64,000 nt of DNA from assembly GCA_951812805.1 (NCBI GenBank), contig CATOSZ010000003.1:2000557-2064556 (forward strand), in the 5' to 3' direction. Made by a program: the position numbers and the translations under genes. Each line of letters starts with the position of its first letter. Position 1 is the first letter of the stretch. This stretch comes from an uncultured Alphaproteobacteria bacterium (GTDB taxonomy: Bacteria; Pseudomonadota; Alphaproteobacteria; GCA-2731375). The notes beneath the pieces were generated by a model, which saw only the letters and a program-made list of their open reading frames with translations, was not told the DNA's origin and did not search any database. Of this stretch, positions 54,858 to 64,000 are shown piece after piece.

Positions 54858-55433
54858 TCACGCCGCTTGCAGTACCTTTTCCAGCCGCTCCGTCGCCTGT
54901 TCCTCGTCCAGTCCTTCGACCGCGGCGAACTCGCGCACCAGGCGATCAAGCGCAGCCTCGTAGATCTGCCGCTCGCTGTAGGACTGTTCCGGCTGGCCGG
55001 TGGCGCGATGCAGATCCCGTACCACTTCGGCGATCGACAGCGGATCGCCGGAGTTGATCTTGGCTTCGTACTCCTGCGCCCGGCGGCTCCACATGGTCCG
55101 CTTGACCCGGGCCCGGCCTTTGAGGGTGGCGAGCGCCGTCTTCATCTTTTCCGGCGAACTCAGGCTGCGCATCCCGGTCTGGTCGGCCTTGGTGACCGGC
55201 ACCCGCAGGGTCATCTTCTCCTTGTCGAAGTCGACCACGAAGAGCTGCAGGCTCGCGCCGGCGAACTCCTGTTCCTCGATGCCGGTGATCTTGCCGACGC
55301 CATGGGTCGGATAGACGACGTACTCGTCGATCGAAAAAGCGAACTGCCGTTTGCGGGGGCTGGCCTTCGCCTTGACCGGCTTCTTGGCCGCCGGCTTCGC
55401 GGTCGCCTTGGATTTCGTCGTGCTCTTCGCCAT
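54858..55433 (-). CDS. carD: CarD family transcriptional regulator
   Basis: 191-residue RNA-polymerase-binding regulator. A Lys/Ala-rich N-terminal tail (about 30 residues) precedes the Tudor-like RNAP-interaction domain, with D-E-Y-V-V-Y-P-T-H-G-V-G-K-I and L-R-V-P-V-T-K-A, then the helical DNA-binding domain (R-T-M-W-S-R-R-A-Q-E-Y). Such proteins stabilise open complexes at rRNA and other promoters. In alphaproteobacteria a ferredoxin gene often lies nearby; none is here. The 287 bases upstream hold nothing recognisable. Confidence 0.93.
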   Translation of the reverse strand: MAKSTTKSKATAKPAAKKPVKAKASPRKRQFAFSIDEYVVYPTHGVGKITGIEEQEFAGASLQLFVVDFDKEKMTLRVPVTKADQTGMRSLSSPEKMKTALATLKGRARVKRTMWSRRAQEYEAKINSGDPLSIAEVVRDLHRATGQPEQSYSERQIYEAALDRLVREFAAVEGLDEEQATERLEKVLQAA

Positions 55434-55720
55434 GCAGTTTCACTCCGCTTTTTTCGCGACAAAAGGACCCTCGGCGTTTCCTTCCGGATACACCGTCCCC
55501 CGTCGTTCGATTGTCAAAACATCTCCCTCCCCGCGCGGGTCCGTACAATCCTCGGCGCGGATCGCCACATCCCTTTCGCATGACGATGAGATGACACTAT
55601 CATAAAGTCCGGGCTCTTGGAAGGGTGCCCCCCGCGCGGTTCTGCCGCACCCTCGCCGACACGTGCCTTCAACGCCCTGAAATCACCCGTATGTTAGCGC
55701 TTGCTCCGATGCTTCGCGGG

Positions 55721-56343
55721 TTAGGCGTCGAAGTCCGCCTGGGTGATCGGCACATGCCCCGGCTGGTCCGCGACCCGGTCCAGCCAGGCCCGCACCGCGC
55801 GATGTGGTGCCAGGTCGAATCCCCCTTCGTCGGCCACGTGCGTGTAGGCGTAGAGGGCGACGTCCGCGATCGTATAGCGCTCGTCGACGAAGAAATCCCG
55901 GCTCTGGAGGTGCGTTTCCATGACCTCGAGGGCGGCGCGTCCCTGGGCCTGACGCTCTGCCAGCGCACGTTCCCAATAGGGGTCGCCGGCCCGCTCCGCC
56001 CACTGGAAATGGCGCCAGAAGCGGGCGACGGCGATGTTCGGCTCGTGGCTATATTGCTCGAAGAACAGCCATTGGCAGACTTCCGCACGGGCGAAGGGAT
56101 CGTCGGGCAGGAACGGCGTGCCTTCGGCGAGGTAGAGCAGGATCGCGCCCGATTCCACCAGGCGCCGGCCGTCGTCCAATTCCAGCAACGGAATTCGTCC
56201 GTTCGGATTGCGCGCCAGGAAGTCGGGCGTGCGGGTCTCGCCCCGCAGGATGTCCAGCAGCACCAGCTCGAACGGCCGGCCGAGCTGGGAGAGCAGCAGG
56301 CGACACTTATAGCCGTTGCCGGATTCGAGAAAATCGTAGAGCT

Positions 56344-56347
<4 letters not shown>
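55721..56347 (-). CDS. Glutathione S-transferase family protein
   Basis: 208 residues with an N-terminal thioredoxin fold (M-K-L-Y-D-F at the first strand, cis-Pro in G-R-I-P-L-L, and V-E-S-G-A-I-L-L-Y-L-A for glutathione binding) and an all-helical C-terminal domain (T-I-A-D-V-A-L-Y-A-Y). The early residues S-G-N-G-Y-K-C-R fit Ser-type members. It starts on the ATG that overlaps the recQ stop (ATGA), so it is translationally coupled to recQ. Substrate unknown. Confidence 0.87.
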
Positions 56348-58167
<1,820 letters not shown>

Positions 58168-58221
58168 GGCTCTATCTACCCGCCAGACGGTCCTTCGCGC
58201 AATGCGAAGTCCCTCGTCCTC

Positions 58222-59451
58222 TCAACCCGTCGTCGTCGCCTCGATGATGAGATCGTAGTATTGATAGACCTGTTTCCAGCTGCCGCGGCTTTCCTTGCGG
58301 GGAAACAGGCCCTTGGTTTCGATCGCCTCGAACAGGTCCTGGAAGTTCTTGAGGAAGCCCGCCGTTCCCTCGTCCTTCTTGGCGAAAAAGCGCACGCCCG
58401 CGCGCAGGTTGCCCCTGCCCCCGTCGTCCTCCGACGCGTTGTCGGAGTAGTAGAGCTGTGCACAGTCGACCACGCGTTTGAGGATCCGCTTGATTTCCGC
58501 ACCGTCTTTCTGCCGGTCCGGCGGCGTGGTGCCGTCCCCGACGTGGGTGATTACGAAGACGGAGAATCGCATACAGGAATCGGCGAGGCGGGCACGGCGT
58601 AGAACGGCGAGTGTGGCCGCCATTTCGTTCAGCAGGGTGAAGGACGTCTTCTCGTGGATCGCCTGTATGCGCCGGATGCCGTACAGCTCCAGCGTCTTGC
58701 CGCCGGGTCCGGGCCGACCGCCGATGCGCTGCTGGAACATCTCGTTGATGAAGGCGATGAAGAACTTGGCGAACTGGTGGTCCGCCGCGCCGGGGCCGAG
58801 ATCGTCCTGATAGAGATCCTCGAGAAACCGCAGAAACCGTTGCATGCGGCGGGCCTCGCCCCGGGCGAGGTAGGTGACGTTTGCCTTGAAGATGCCAAAC
58901 AGGCGGACCCACTCGGTCGGCGTGGCGACGTAGCCATGGTCGATCAGCAGCTTGATGGCCAGGAGAACGGAATCCAGGTTGTCGTCGTGAATGAGATTCC
59001 GGTCCGTGTGGACCATGGGATAGCTCTCGCGGAACGCGGTGCCGGCGTCGGGCTGGGCCTTGACGGAGATCCGGGCGATCCGGCCGTCGAACAGGTCGGC
59101 GCCGTTGAAGTTGGTCACCGGGATAACCCGAAGCCGCTCGTTGGTTCGCGGATCGTGGACCGCGCCATAGATGAAGCCCTTCGTGACGTTGCCGGGCCAG
59201 CGCAGATCGCGGATGGAGAAGTGAAACTGACCCTGCGTTCGCTCGCCCGGCGACAGGGTCATGGAATTCGCGTGATGGCGACGCAGGCCGCCCGCCTCGT
59301 CGATGCCGCCCTCGAGAACATAATGCAACGTCGCCGTGGCGTTCTTGATATCCGAAATGCCGGAGACGATGACGTTGAGATGGAGCTGCCGCGCCTGCGC
59401 CCCGACGGCCATGACGATGAAGACAATTGAGAATAAGGCCGCCGAATACAT
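58222..59451 (-). CDS. Unrecognised exported protein A, paralogue of the gene at 60014
   Basis: 409 residues; signal peptide 1-20 (cleavage after A-Q-A), the rest soluble, so periplasmic or secreted. ATG 59451 follows GGAGGG. The N-terminal third looks beta-rich (L-H-Y-V-L-E-G-G, K-G-F-I-Y-G), the rest helical. It shares conserved blocks in order with the gene at 60014: Y-V-L-E-G-G, F-R-E-S, L-I-D-x-G-Y-V-A-x-P-x-E-W-x-R-x-F-G-I-F-x-A-N, V-D-C-A-Q, and L-F-P-R-x-E...V-Y-Q-Y-x-D-L-I. No known domain was recognised. A 109-base AT-rich gap separates it from the membrane-protein gene. Confidence 0.85.
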   Translation of the reverse strand: MYSAALFSIVFIVMAVGAQARQLHLNVIVSGISDIKNATATLHYVLEGGIDEAGGLRRHHANSMTLSPGERTQGQFHFSIRDLRWPGNVTKGFIYGAVHDPRTNERLRVIPVTNFNGADLFDGRIARISVKAQPDAGTAFRESYPMVHTDRNLIHDDNLDSVLLAIKLLIDHGYVATPTEWVRLFGIFKANVTYLARGEARRMQRFLRFLEDLYQDDLGPGAADHQFAKFFIAFINEMFQQRIGGRPGPGGKTLELYGIRRIQAIHEKTSFTLLNEMAATLAVLRRARLADSCMRFSVFVITHVGDGTTPPDRQKDGAEIKRILKRVVDCAQLYYSDNASEDDGGRGNLRAGVRFFAKKDEGTAGFLKNFQDLFEAIETKGLFPRKESRGSWKQVYQYYDLIIEATTTG

Positions 59452-59560
59452 CTTCTCGTCCCTCCAACGTTATGAATACAATATAGATGGAAAGATTTCT
59501 AGTAAAAATACGCCTGTTTCACTTTGGTTTTGAAGTTTTCCGATCGTCGGGCGGTGACGG

Positions 59561-59992
59561 TCACCCGCCGTTGTTGGCGGCCGCGCCGTCCGACTGTTTG
59601 ACCGCAAAGAGCTTCGTCAATACGAAGCCGAAGATGCCGCCGAAGGCACCCTCGAGATAGAGGAAGGTCTTGTTCAGCTGCTCGACGGTCATGTCCAAGT
59701 TGTGCTCGAAAGCGACGAGGACACCGAGCAGGCCCGACAGCATGGCGCCGACGATCATGATCACCAGGATGACGAAGGGGAGCCCGACGGTCTCCCGCGA
59801 TGTCACGTTTCCCTTGTTTTCGAAGAACCACATGGCAATGGAGGAAACGTAGGCCAAGGTCACGGGGGTGTTGATTTCGACGACTTTCGAGTCGGCCGGC
59901 GCGTCGAATTTCAGGAAGAGAAAGAACGTTATTCCGATGTGCACGGCGACGATTGCCAGGCCGACGAACATCGAAAATCTCTGGGCGTTCAT
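59561..59992 (-). CDS. Small unrecognised membrane protein of the paralogue cassette
   Basis: 143 residues with hydrophobic segments at about 8-28, 43-61, 70-95 and 112-132, and short polar ends, so an inner-membrane protein with three or four helices. Between the last two helices lies a loop (F-E-H-N-L-D-M-T-V-E-Q-L-N-K). The C-terminal helix (G-A-F-G-G-I-F-G-F-V-L-T-K-L-F) is glycine-rich. No family recognised. It lies 21 bases after the exported paralogue B, suggesting joint transcription. Confidence 0.82.
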   Translation of the reverse strand: MNAQRFSMFVGLAIVAVHIGITFFLFLKFDAPADSKVVEINTPVTLAYVSSIAMWFFENKGNVTSRETVGLPFVILVIMIVGAMLSGLLGVLVAFEHNLDMTVEQLNKTFLYLEGAFGGIFGFVLTKLFAVKQSDGAAANNGG

Positions 59993-60013
59993 GGGATGCG
60001 TTCCGTTCGGCGA

Positions 60014-61243
60014 TCAGTTCGAGATGAGGTCGAAGTACTGGTAGACCTGCAACCAGTCTCCGTGGCGTTCGGGACGCGGGAACAGACGACGCTGCTCCAT
60101 GGCCCTGAACAGTTCCTCGAAGCTTTGCAGGTGAATGATCGATGCCGGTGTCGCCTTGCGCAGGAAGTCGACGCCGCCGCTGAGATTTCCCCGACTGGCG
60201 TCCGTATCGTTCGTCCAGGTGACGTAGAAGCGTTGCGCGCAGTCGACGGCGCTCTTCAGGACCCGTTTGATCCGCTTTTCCGCGGCGGAGCGGTCTTCGA
60301 CGCCGTTCATGAAGGCGGTGTTCGTCACCAGGGCCTGCATGGCCGAGGTCGAAATCGCCATGCAGAGCTCGTCCATCCGCAGGCTGTCCAGGTTGGCCAG
60401 AATGATCGTGATCTTGCCCAGCACGCGGGCGAGATCGGATTTGAAAATGTCGCGTTTCTTCTTCAGGGCATATTGTTCCAGGGTCAAACCCTCGCCACCC
60501 TTTCCGCCGCCGAAGTCCTTGATATGGATCTTCGTCAGAAAGTCGAGATAGAACGCGCCATAATCGCCCGACCTGCCGGCATCCGAGACGCTGCGTTGGT
60601 AATACTCGTCGATGAAGCGCAGCAGCTTCTCGACATTGTGCGGTTGACCCGATTCCAGGTAGTCGAAGTTGGCATTGAAGATTCCGAAGATGCGTTTCCA
60701 TTCCACGGGCGACGCGACGTAGCCTTCGTCGATCAGGACCCGCAGTTTCGAGAGGACGAGCCCGAGATCGTCGTCGTTGAACAGGTCGCGATCCGGGCCG
60801 GTCAGCGGCGCGCTCTCGCGAAACGCGGCCCCGCCGGGGAGCCGAGCCCGCAGGGTCAGTCTCAGGCGCTGGCGATCATCGAGGTTGGATTGATGAAAGA
60901 GGGTGAGCGGAATCAATCGCAGGACCTTGTCGGTACCGGGCTCGACGAGCTTGCCGTAAACGAAACCGCGCTTGCCGTTTTGCGGCCAGGTCAGTGAATT
61001 CTCCCGATATCGGAATTGGCTGTTTCGCCGATTTGCCTGCTTGAGCGCCAATTGAACCGATATCGCCGGCTGCCAGGCGCCATTGCTGTCGCGGCCGCCC
61101 TCCAAGACGTACGTGAGATGACTCTCGGCATTGGGAACACTGGCCAAGCCGGCGATGGTGACATCCAGCGTCCAAGAGAAGGCTCGCGTCACCGATAGGG
61201 TCGCTATCACCAGGGAGAATACAATAGTAGTACAAGGTTTCAT
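60014..61243 (-). CDS. Unrecognised exported protein B, paralogue of the gene at 58222
   Basis: 409 residues, the same length as paralogue A. The signal peptide M-K-P-C-T-T-I-V-F-S-L-V ends after R-A-F-S; ATG 61241-61243 with AAAGGG upstream is preferred, and the upstream extension lacks signal character. In one aligned 27-residue block starting at L-I-D, 19 positions match paralogue A. The middle and C-terminal parts differ more, apart from V-D-C-A-Q and V-Y-Q-Y-F-D-L-I. First gene of the cassette; about 96 AT-rich bases precede it. Function unknown. Confidence 0.84.
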   Translation of the reverse strand: MKPCTTIVFSLVIATLSVTRAFSWTLDVTIAGLASVPNAESHLTYVLEGGRDSNGAWQPAISVQLALKQANRRNSQFRYRENSLTWPQNGKRGFVYGKLVEPGTDKVLRLIPLTLFHQSNLDDRQRLRLTLRARLPGGAAFRESAPLTGPDRDLFNDDDLGLVLSKLRVLIDEGYVASPVEWKRIFGIFNANFDYLESGQPHNVEKLLRFIDEYYQRSVSDAGRSGDYGAFYLDFLTKIHIKDFGGGKGGEGLTLEQYALKKKRDIFKSDLARVLGKITIILANLDSLRMDELCMAISTSAMQALVTNTAFMNGVEDRSAAEKRIKRVLKSAVDCAQRFYVTWTNDTDASRGNLSGGVDFLRKATPASIIHLQSFEELFRAMEQRRLFPRPERHGDWLQVYQYFDLISN

Positions 61244-61339
61244 TTTGACAACCCTTTCGGGCTGATAGGAACATAAATGAACCTTGTTACTCAAGATATT
61301 TCAACAAAACACGCAGTACGTACGGTGCTGGGACGTCCG

Positions 61340-61999
61340 TTACGTGTCTAAGGCGGCACGCGTAATGCTCTCGATATAGTCGAGCAGGGCATCGGAGGCT
61401 TCGGCCGACAGGCCGCCGTCGCCCGCGGCGATGCCTTCCGCGAGTTCGGCGTGTAGGCGTGCGGAGAGCGGCAGGTCGGCGACCTGGCGGTGATGGCGGT
61501 ACCAGAAGCGGCGCGAGAGGCCGTGCATTAGACCCATGGTCTTGGCCGCATACTCGTTGCGTGCTGCTGCTGCCGACAGCAGGTTCAGGCGGCGGTCGAG
61601 CCGCATGAAGCCGAGGTCGTCGTTCTCCGCCGCCGCCAGCCGCATGCCGGCCGCGATCTCGGCGAAGGCATGGCGTTCACCGGAATTGGCGCGGCGGGCG
61701 GCGGAGCGGGCGATCAGCCGTTCGATCTCGCGGCGCACCTCCAGCAGGCGAAGCTGCGCGGCGATGTCGATCTCGGAGATCAGGATGCCACGCCGCGGCA
61801 GGATCACCACCAGGCCCTCACGCGCGAGGCGATGGAGGGATTCGCGCACCGGCGTGCGGCCGATCGCCAATCGTTCGGCCAGCTGCCCCTCCGAGTGCGC
61901 GGTACCCGGCGCCAGCGTCAGGGTGACGATCAGCTCCTCCAGCTCCCGGTAAGCCCGGTCCGCGAGGCTGGCCCCCGTCGTTCCCTCGTCCCCGGTCAT
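61340..61999 (-). CDS. GntR family (FCD-type) transcriptional regulator
   Basis: 219 residues. N-terminal winged helix with L-A-E-R-L-A-I-G-R-T-P-V-R-E-S-L-H-R-L, the diagnostic GntR recognition segment, and a helical FCD ligand-binding domain with Asp/His metal positions (F-M-R-L-D-R-R-L, H-A-E-L). It lies 8 bases after the acyl-CoA dehydrogenase gene, whose cluster it probably controls. Confidence 0.88.
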   Translation of the reverse strand: MTGDEGTTGASLADRAYRELEELIVTLTLAPGTAHSEGQLAERLAIGRTPVRESLHRLAREGLVVILPRRGILISEIDIAAQLRLLEVRREIERLIARSAARRANSGERHAFAEIAAGMRLAAAENDDLGFMRLDRRLNLLSAAAARNEYAAKTMGLMHGLSRRFWYRHHRQVADLPLSARLHAELAEGIAAGDGGLSAEASDALLDYIESITRAALDT

Positions 62000-62007
62000 T
62001 GCCGTGA

Positions 62008-63219
62008 TTAGAGCCCGAGGATCAGCTTGGCCATGATGTTGCGCTGGATCTCGTTCGAGCCGCCGTAGATCGAGGCCTTGCGCAGGTTGAAATAACGCCC
62101 AGCCACGTTCATCGAATAATCCGGGCCGATCGGCGGCATGTTGGCGCCGAAGGCCAGGACGTCGTGGTCGTAGGGCTGCGCGTAATAGCCGATCGCCTCG
62201 ACCGCCAGCTCGCTGATCGCCTGGCTGACCTCGGTGCCGCGGGTCTTCAGTATGGAGGATTCAGCGCCCGGCCGCTCCCCACTCGACAGCGAACTCAGGA
62301 TGCGCAGCTCCGTCACCTCGACGGCGCGGGTCTCGATCTCCAGCGAATCCAACCGGCGGCGGAAACTGTCGTCCGCGATCAGCGGCGCCTGGCCGGCGCT
62401 TTCGTGCTCGGCCATGTGGCGTACCTTGGCGATGGCGCCGTAGAGGCCGCCGGCAGACGCGTTGCCGCGCTCGAACTCCAGCAGGTACTTGGCGACGGTC
62501 CAGCCCTGGTTTTCTTCGCCGATCCGGTTGCTCTGCGGCACCCGGACCTCATCGAACACCACCTCGTTCACCTCCTGCAGAGGCGCGGGTGTCTGGTCCA
62601 GGATCGGCAGGGGGAGGACCTCGACGCCGGGCGCGGTCATGTCGATCAGCAGAAAGGTGATGCCGGCCTGGCGCTTGCCCTCGTTGCTGGTGCGGACCAG
62701 GCAGAAGATCCAGTCGGCGTCCTGCGCCCGGGTCGTCCAGATCTTGCGCCCGGTGACGATGTAGTCGTCGCCGTCCGGCACCGCGCGGGTCTGCAGGCTG
62801 GCGAGGTCGGAGCCGGAGCCGGGCTCGGAGTAGCCCTGGCACCACCAGACATTGGTCGCCAGGATATCCGGCAGGAAGCGTTCCTTCTGCGCGTCGGTGC
62901 CGAACTGCATGATGACGGGTGCGACCATCTTCAGCCCGAAGGACACCGGGCGCGGGGCGCCGGCGCGTTGCAGCTCCGTCTCGAAGATGTACTTGCGCGA
63001 GGGCGACCATTCGGCGCCGCCGTATTGCTTGGGCCAGTTGGGCGCAATCCAACCCTTGGCATAGAGCGCCTTCTGCCAGCGGACGTGGTCGTCCTTCTCC
63101 AGGTAGCCGGTCGTCGACTTGGACGTGCGCCGGCGCATGTCCTCGGTGTATTCCTCGGCGATGAAGGCGCGGACCTCCGTGCGGAAGGCCTCGTCCTCGG
63201 GGCTGAAGTCAAAATCCAT
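62008..63219 (-). CDS. Acyl-CoA dehydrogenase family protein
   Basis: 403-residue flavoprotein. The N-terminal helical domain (M-D-F-D-F-S-P-E-D-E-A-F-R) is followed by the FAD-binding blocks W-C-Q-G-Y-S-E-P-G-S-G-S-D-L-A and I-V-T-G-R-K-I-W-T-T and by the C-terminal G-G-S-N-E-I-Q-R-N-I. I cannot place the catalytic Glu with certainty. Full length. Its ATG overlaps the end of the hyuB-like gene by 11 bases, suggesting one operon hyuB-acd-gntR. Confidence 0.9.
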   Translation of the reverse strand: MDFDFSPEDEAFRTEVRAFIAEEYTEDMRRRTSKSTTGYLEKDDHVRWQKALYAKGWIAPNWPKQYGGAEWSPSRKYIFETELQRAGAPRPVSFGLKMVAPVIMQFGTDAQKERFLPDILATNVWWCQGYSEPGSGSDLASLQTRAVPDGDDYIVTGRKIWTTRAQDADWIFCLVRTSNEGKRQAGITFLLIDMTAPGVEVLPLPILDQTPAPLQEVNEVVFDEVRVPQSNRIGEENQGWTVAKYLLEFERGNASAGGLYGAIAKVRHMAEHESAGQAPLIADDSFRRRLDSLEIETRAVEVTELRILSSLSSGERPGAESSILKTRGTEVSQAISELAVEAIGYYAQPYDHDVLAFGANMPPIGPDYSMNVAGRYFNLRKASIYGGSNEIQRNIMAKLILGL

Positions 63220-64000
63220 CGCTCTGTCCGTCCTCGTCCTGCGCCAGGCGCGCCCTCTTTATCAGGTCCCTTGCCCGGCTGGCCAGCACTTCCCCATAGG
63301 CGTTCGTCTCGTGCAGCTTGCCGTCCGCCAGGTCCCGCGCCAGCGCCGCCGCCGGCCGCGCGCCGGGATCGCCGAGGCCGCCGCCGCCGGGCGTTTCCAT
63401 GCGGATCGACTCCCCGGCCGAGAGCACGATGCGCGAGGGCTTGGAGGACAGCTCCTCCTCCGCCCCATTGCGCCGGCGGTAGAGCATCCGCGCCCGCGCG
63501 CCCTCGCCGCCGCCATCGAGCCCGGGCGCCCCCGTCTCGTGGCCATCGGAGCGCGCGGAGAACACGATGCCGTCGCGCGTCGCCGCGATTTCCCGCGCGA
63601 TGCCGAGGCCGCCGCGCCGGGTACCGGCGCCGCCCGAATCCTCCACCAGTGCGTATTCGACGACCCGCAGGCAGTATTCGTGCTCCAGCGCCTCGGCCGG
63701 CAGGTTGGAGGTGTTGGTCATATGCATCTGGACCGCTTCCATGCCGTCGGCGTCCAGGGTCGCACCGCCGCCGCCGCCGACCGTCTCCAGATAGACGAAG
63801 GGCTCGCCGTCGGCCGGCCGGGGCCCCGAGTAGACGATCGCCGGCACGATGTCGTGCCCGGCGGACATCGCCCGTTCGGCCGGCAGCAGAGGCGCGAAGG
63901 CGCGGAACAGCGCCCGGGCGATCTTGTTGCAGGTGATCGAGCGGGCGCCGCAGGCGGCGGGTGCGTCCGGGTTGACCAGGCTCGCCGGCGGCAGCACCAC
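63209..64000 (-). CDS. hyuB: Hydantoinase B/oxoprolinase family protein (5' part outside window)
   Basis: Only the C-terminal 263 residues are inside the window; the true start is beyond the right edge. N-T-S-N-L-P-A-E-A-L-E, R-R-G-G-L-G and the Gly-rich T-P-G-G-G-G-L-G-D-P-G-A-R match HyuB. It ends soon after this segment, unlike the longer hyuB at 10220. A hyuA partner is expected just outside. Confidence 0.87.
   Translation of the reverse strand: MVLPPASLVNPDAPAACGARSITCNKIARALFRAFAPLLPAERAMSAGHDIVPAIVYSGPRPADGEPFVYLETVGGGGGATLDADGMEAVQMHMTNTSNLPAEALEHEYCLRVVEYALVEDSGGAGTRRGGLGIAREIAATRDGIVFSARSDGHETGAPGLDGGGEGARARMLYRRRNGAEEELSSKPSRIVLSAGESIRMETPGGGGLGDPGARPAAALARDLADGKLHETNAYGEVLASRARDLIKRARLAQDEDGQSDGF

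Overview
The window is GC-rich, densely packed chromosomal DNA, almost certainly from an alphaproteobacterium and probably of the Rhodospirillales type. The evidence is a core block in the order chvI-chvG-hprK-rapZ-EIIA(Man)-ptsH-sahH-divL, an RpoH sigma factor, a CarD regulator, pckA divergent from chvI, and a fabD-fabG-acpP-fabF-mltG cluster. No rRNA, tRNA or CRISPR array was seen.

Layout. 1-12 kb is a catabolic region: an exported MBL hydrolase, a 2-hydroxyacid dehydrogenase, an LLM flavin oxidoreductase, an orphan 4-hydroxybenzoyl-CoA-reductase-like FAD subunit, an SDR, exonuclease III, an FAH-family hydrolase, a second MBL hydrolase and a hydantoinase/oxoprolinase pair. A 66-bp near-perfect palindrome lies between two convergent genes at 3.3 kb. 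12-17 kb is housekeeping: DsrE, MoeB/ThiF, a methyltransferase, ThrB, IspH, a CDGSH protein and a lipoprotein. 17-25.8 kb is catabolic again, with two LLM oxidoreductases, a haloalkane dehalogenase, a 3-hydroxyisobutyrate dehydrogenase, an enolase-superfamily enzyme and a CoA-transferase. Inside it is a four-gene operon whose third gene has an in-frame TGA in a U-G-S-C-S-S-C motif, best read as selenocysteine. 25.4-30.3 kb holds the fatty-acid synthesis and MltG cluster.

32-50 kb has been reshaped by insertion sequences. Two nearly identical 1544-bp IS1182-like elements lie in direct orientation about 15 kb apart, each flanked by CTAG. A 2625-bp IS21-family element (istA-istB) sits in an ampG-like permease gene that the first IS1182 copy also cuts at its 5' end. 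Removing the IS21 element restores the ampG frame exactly and shows that ampG was translationally coupled to a macro-domain gene. The second IS1182 copy sits in the stop codon of sahH, which the target duplication regenerates. Between them lie pckA, a tandem pair of tiny exported proteins, HugZ-like and MATE genes, ChvI/ChvG and a regulatory PTS (HprK, EIIA-Man, HPr). The adjacent rapZ has a one-base frameshift.

50-58 kb holds a DivL-like kinase with Tyr in place of the phospho-acceptor His, rpoH with a recognisable promoter, a metallophosphoesterase that has lost most catalytic residues, carD, a GST and recQ. 58.2-61.2 kb is an unrecognised cassette: two distant 409-residue exported paralogues flank a small membrane protein, with AT-rich spacers. 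The right end has a GntR regulator, an acyl-CoA dehydrogenase and the 3' part of a second hydantoinase-B gene.

Best candidates for undescribed biology: the selenoprotein operon (21.5-25.4 kb) and the paralogue/membrane-protein cassette (58.2-61.2 kb).
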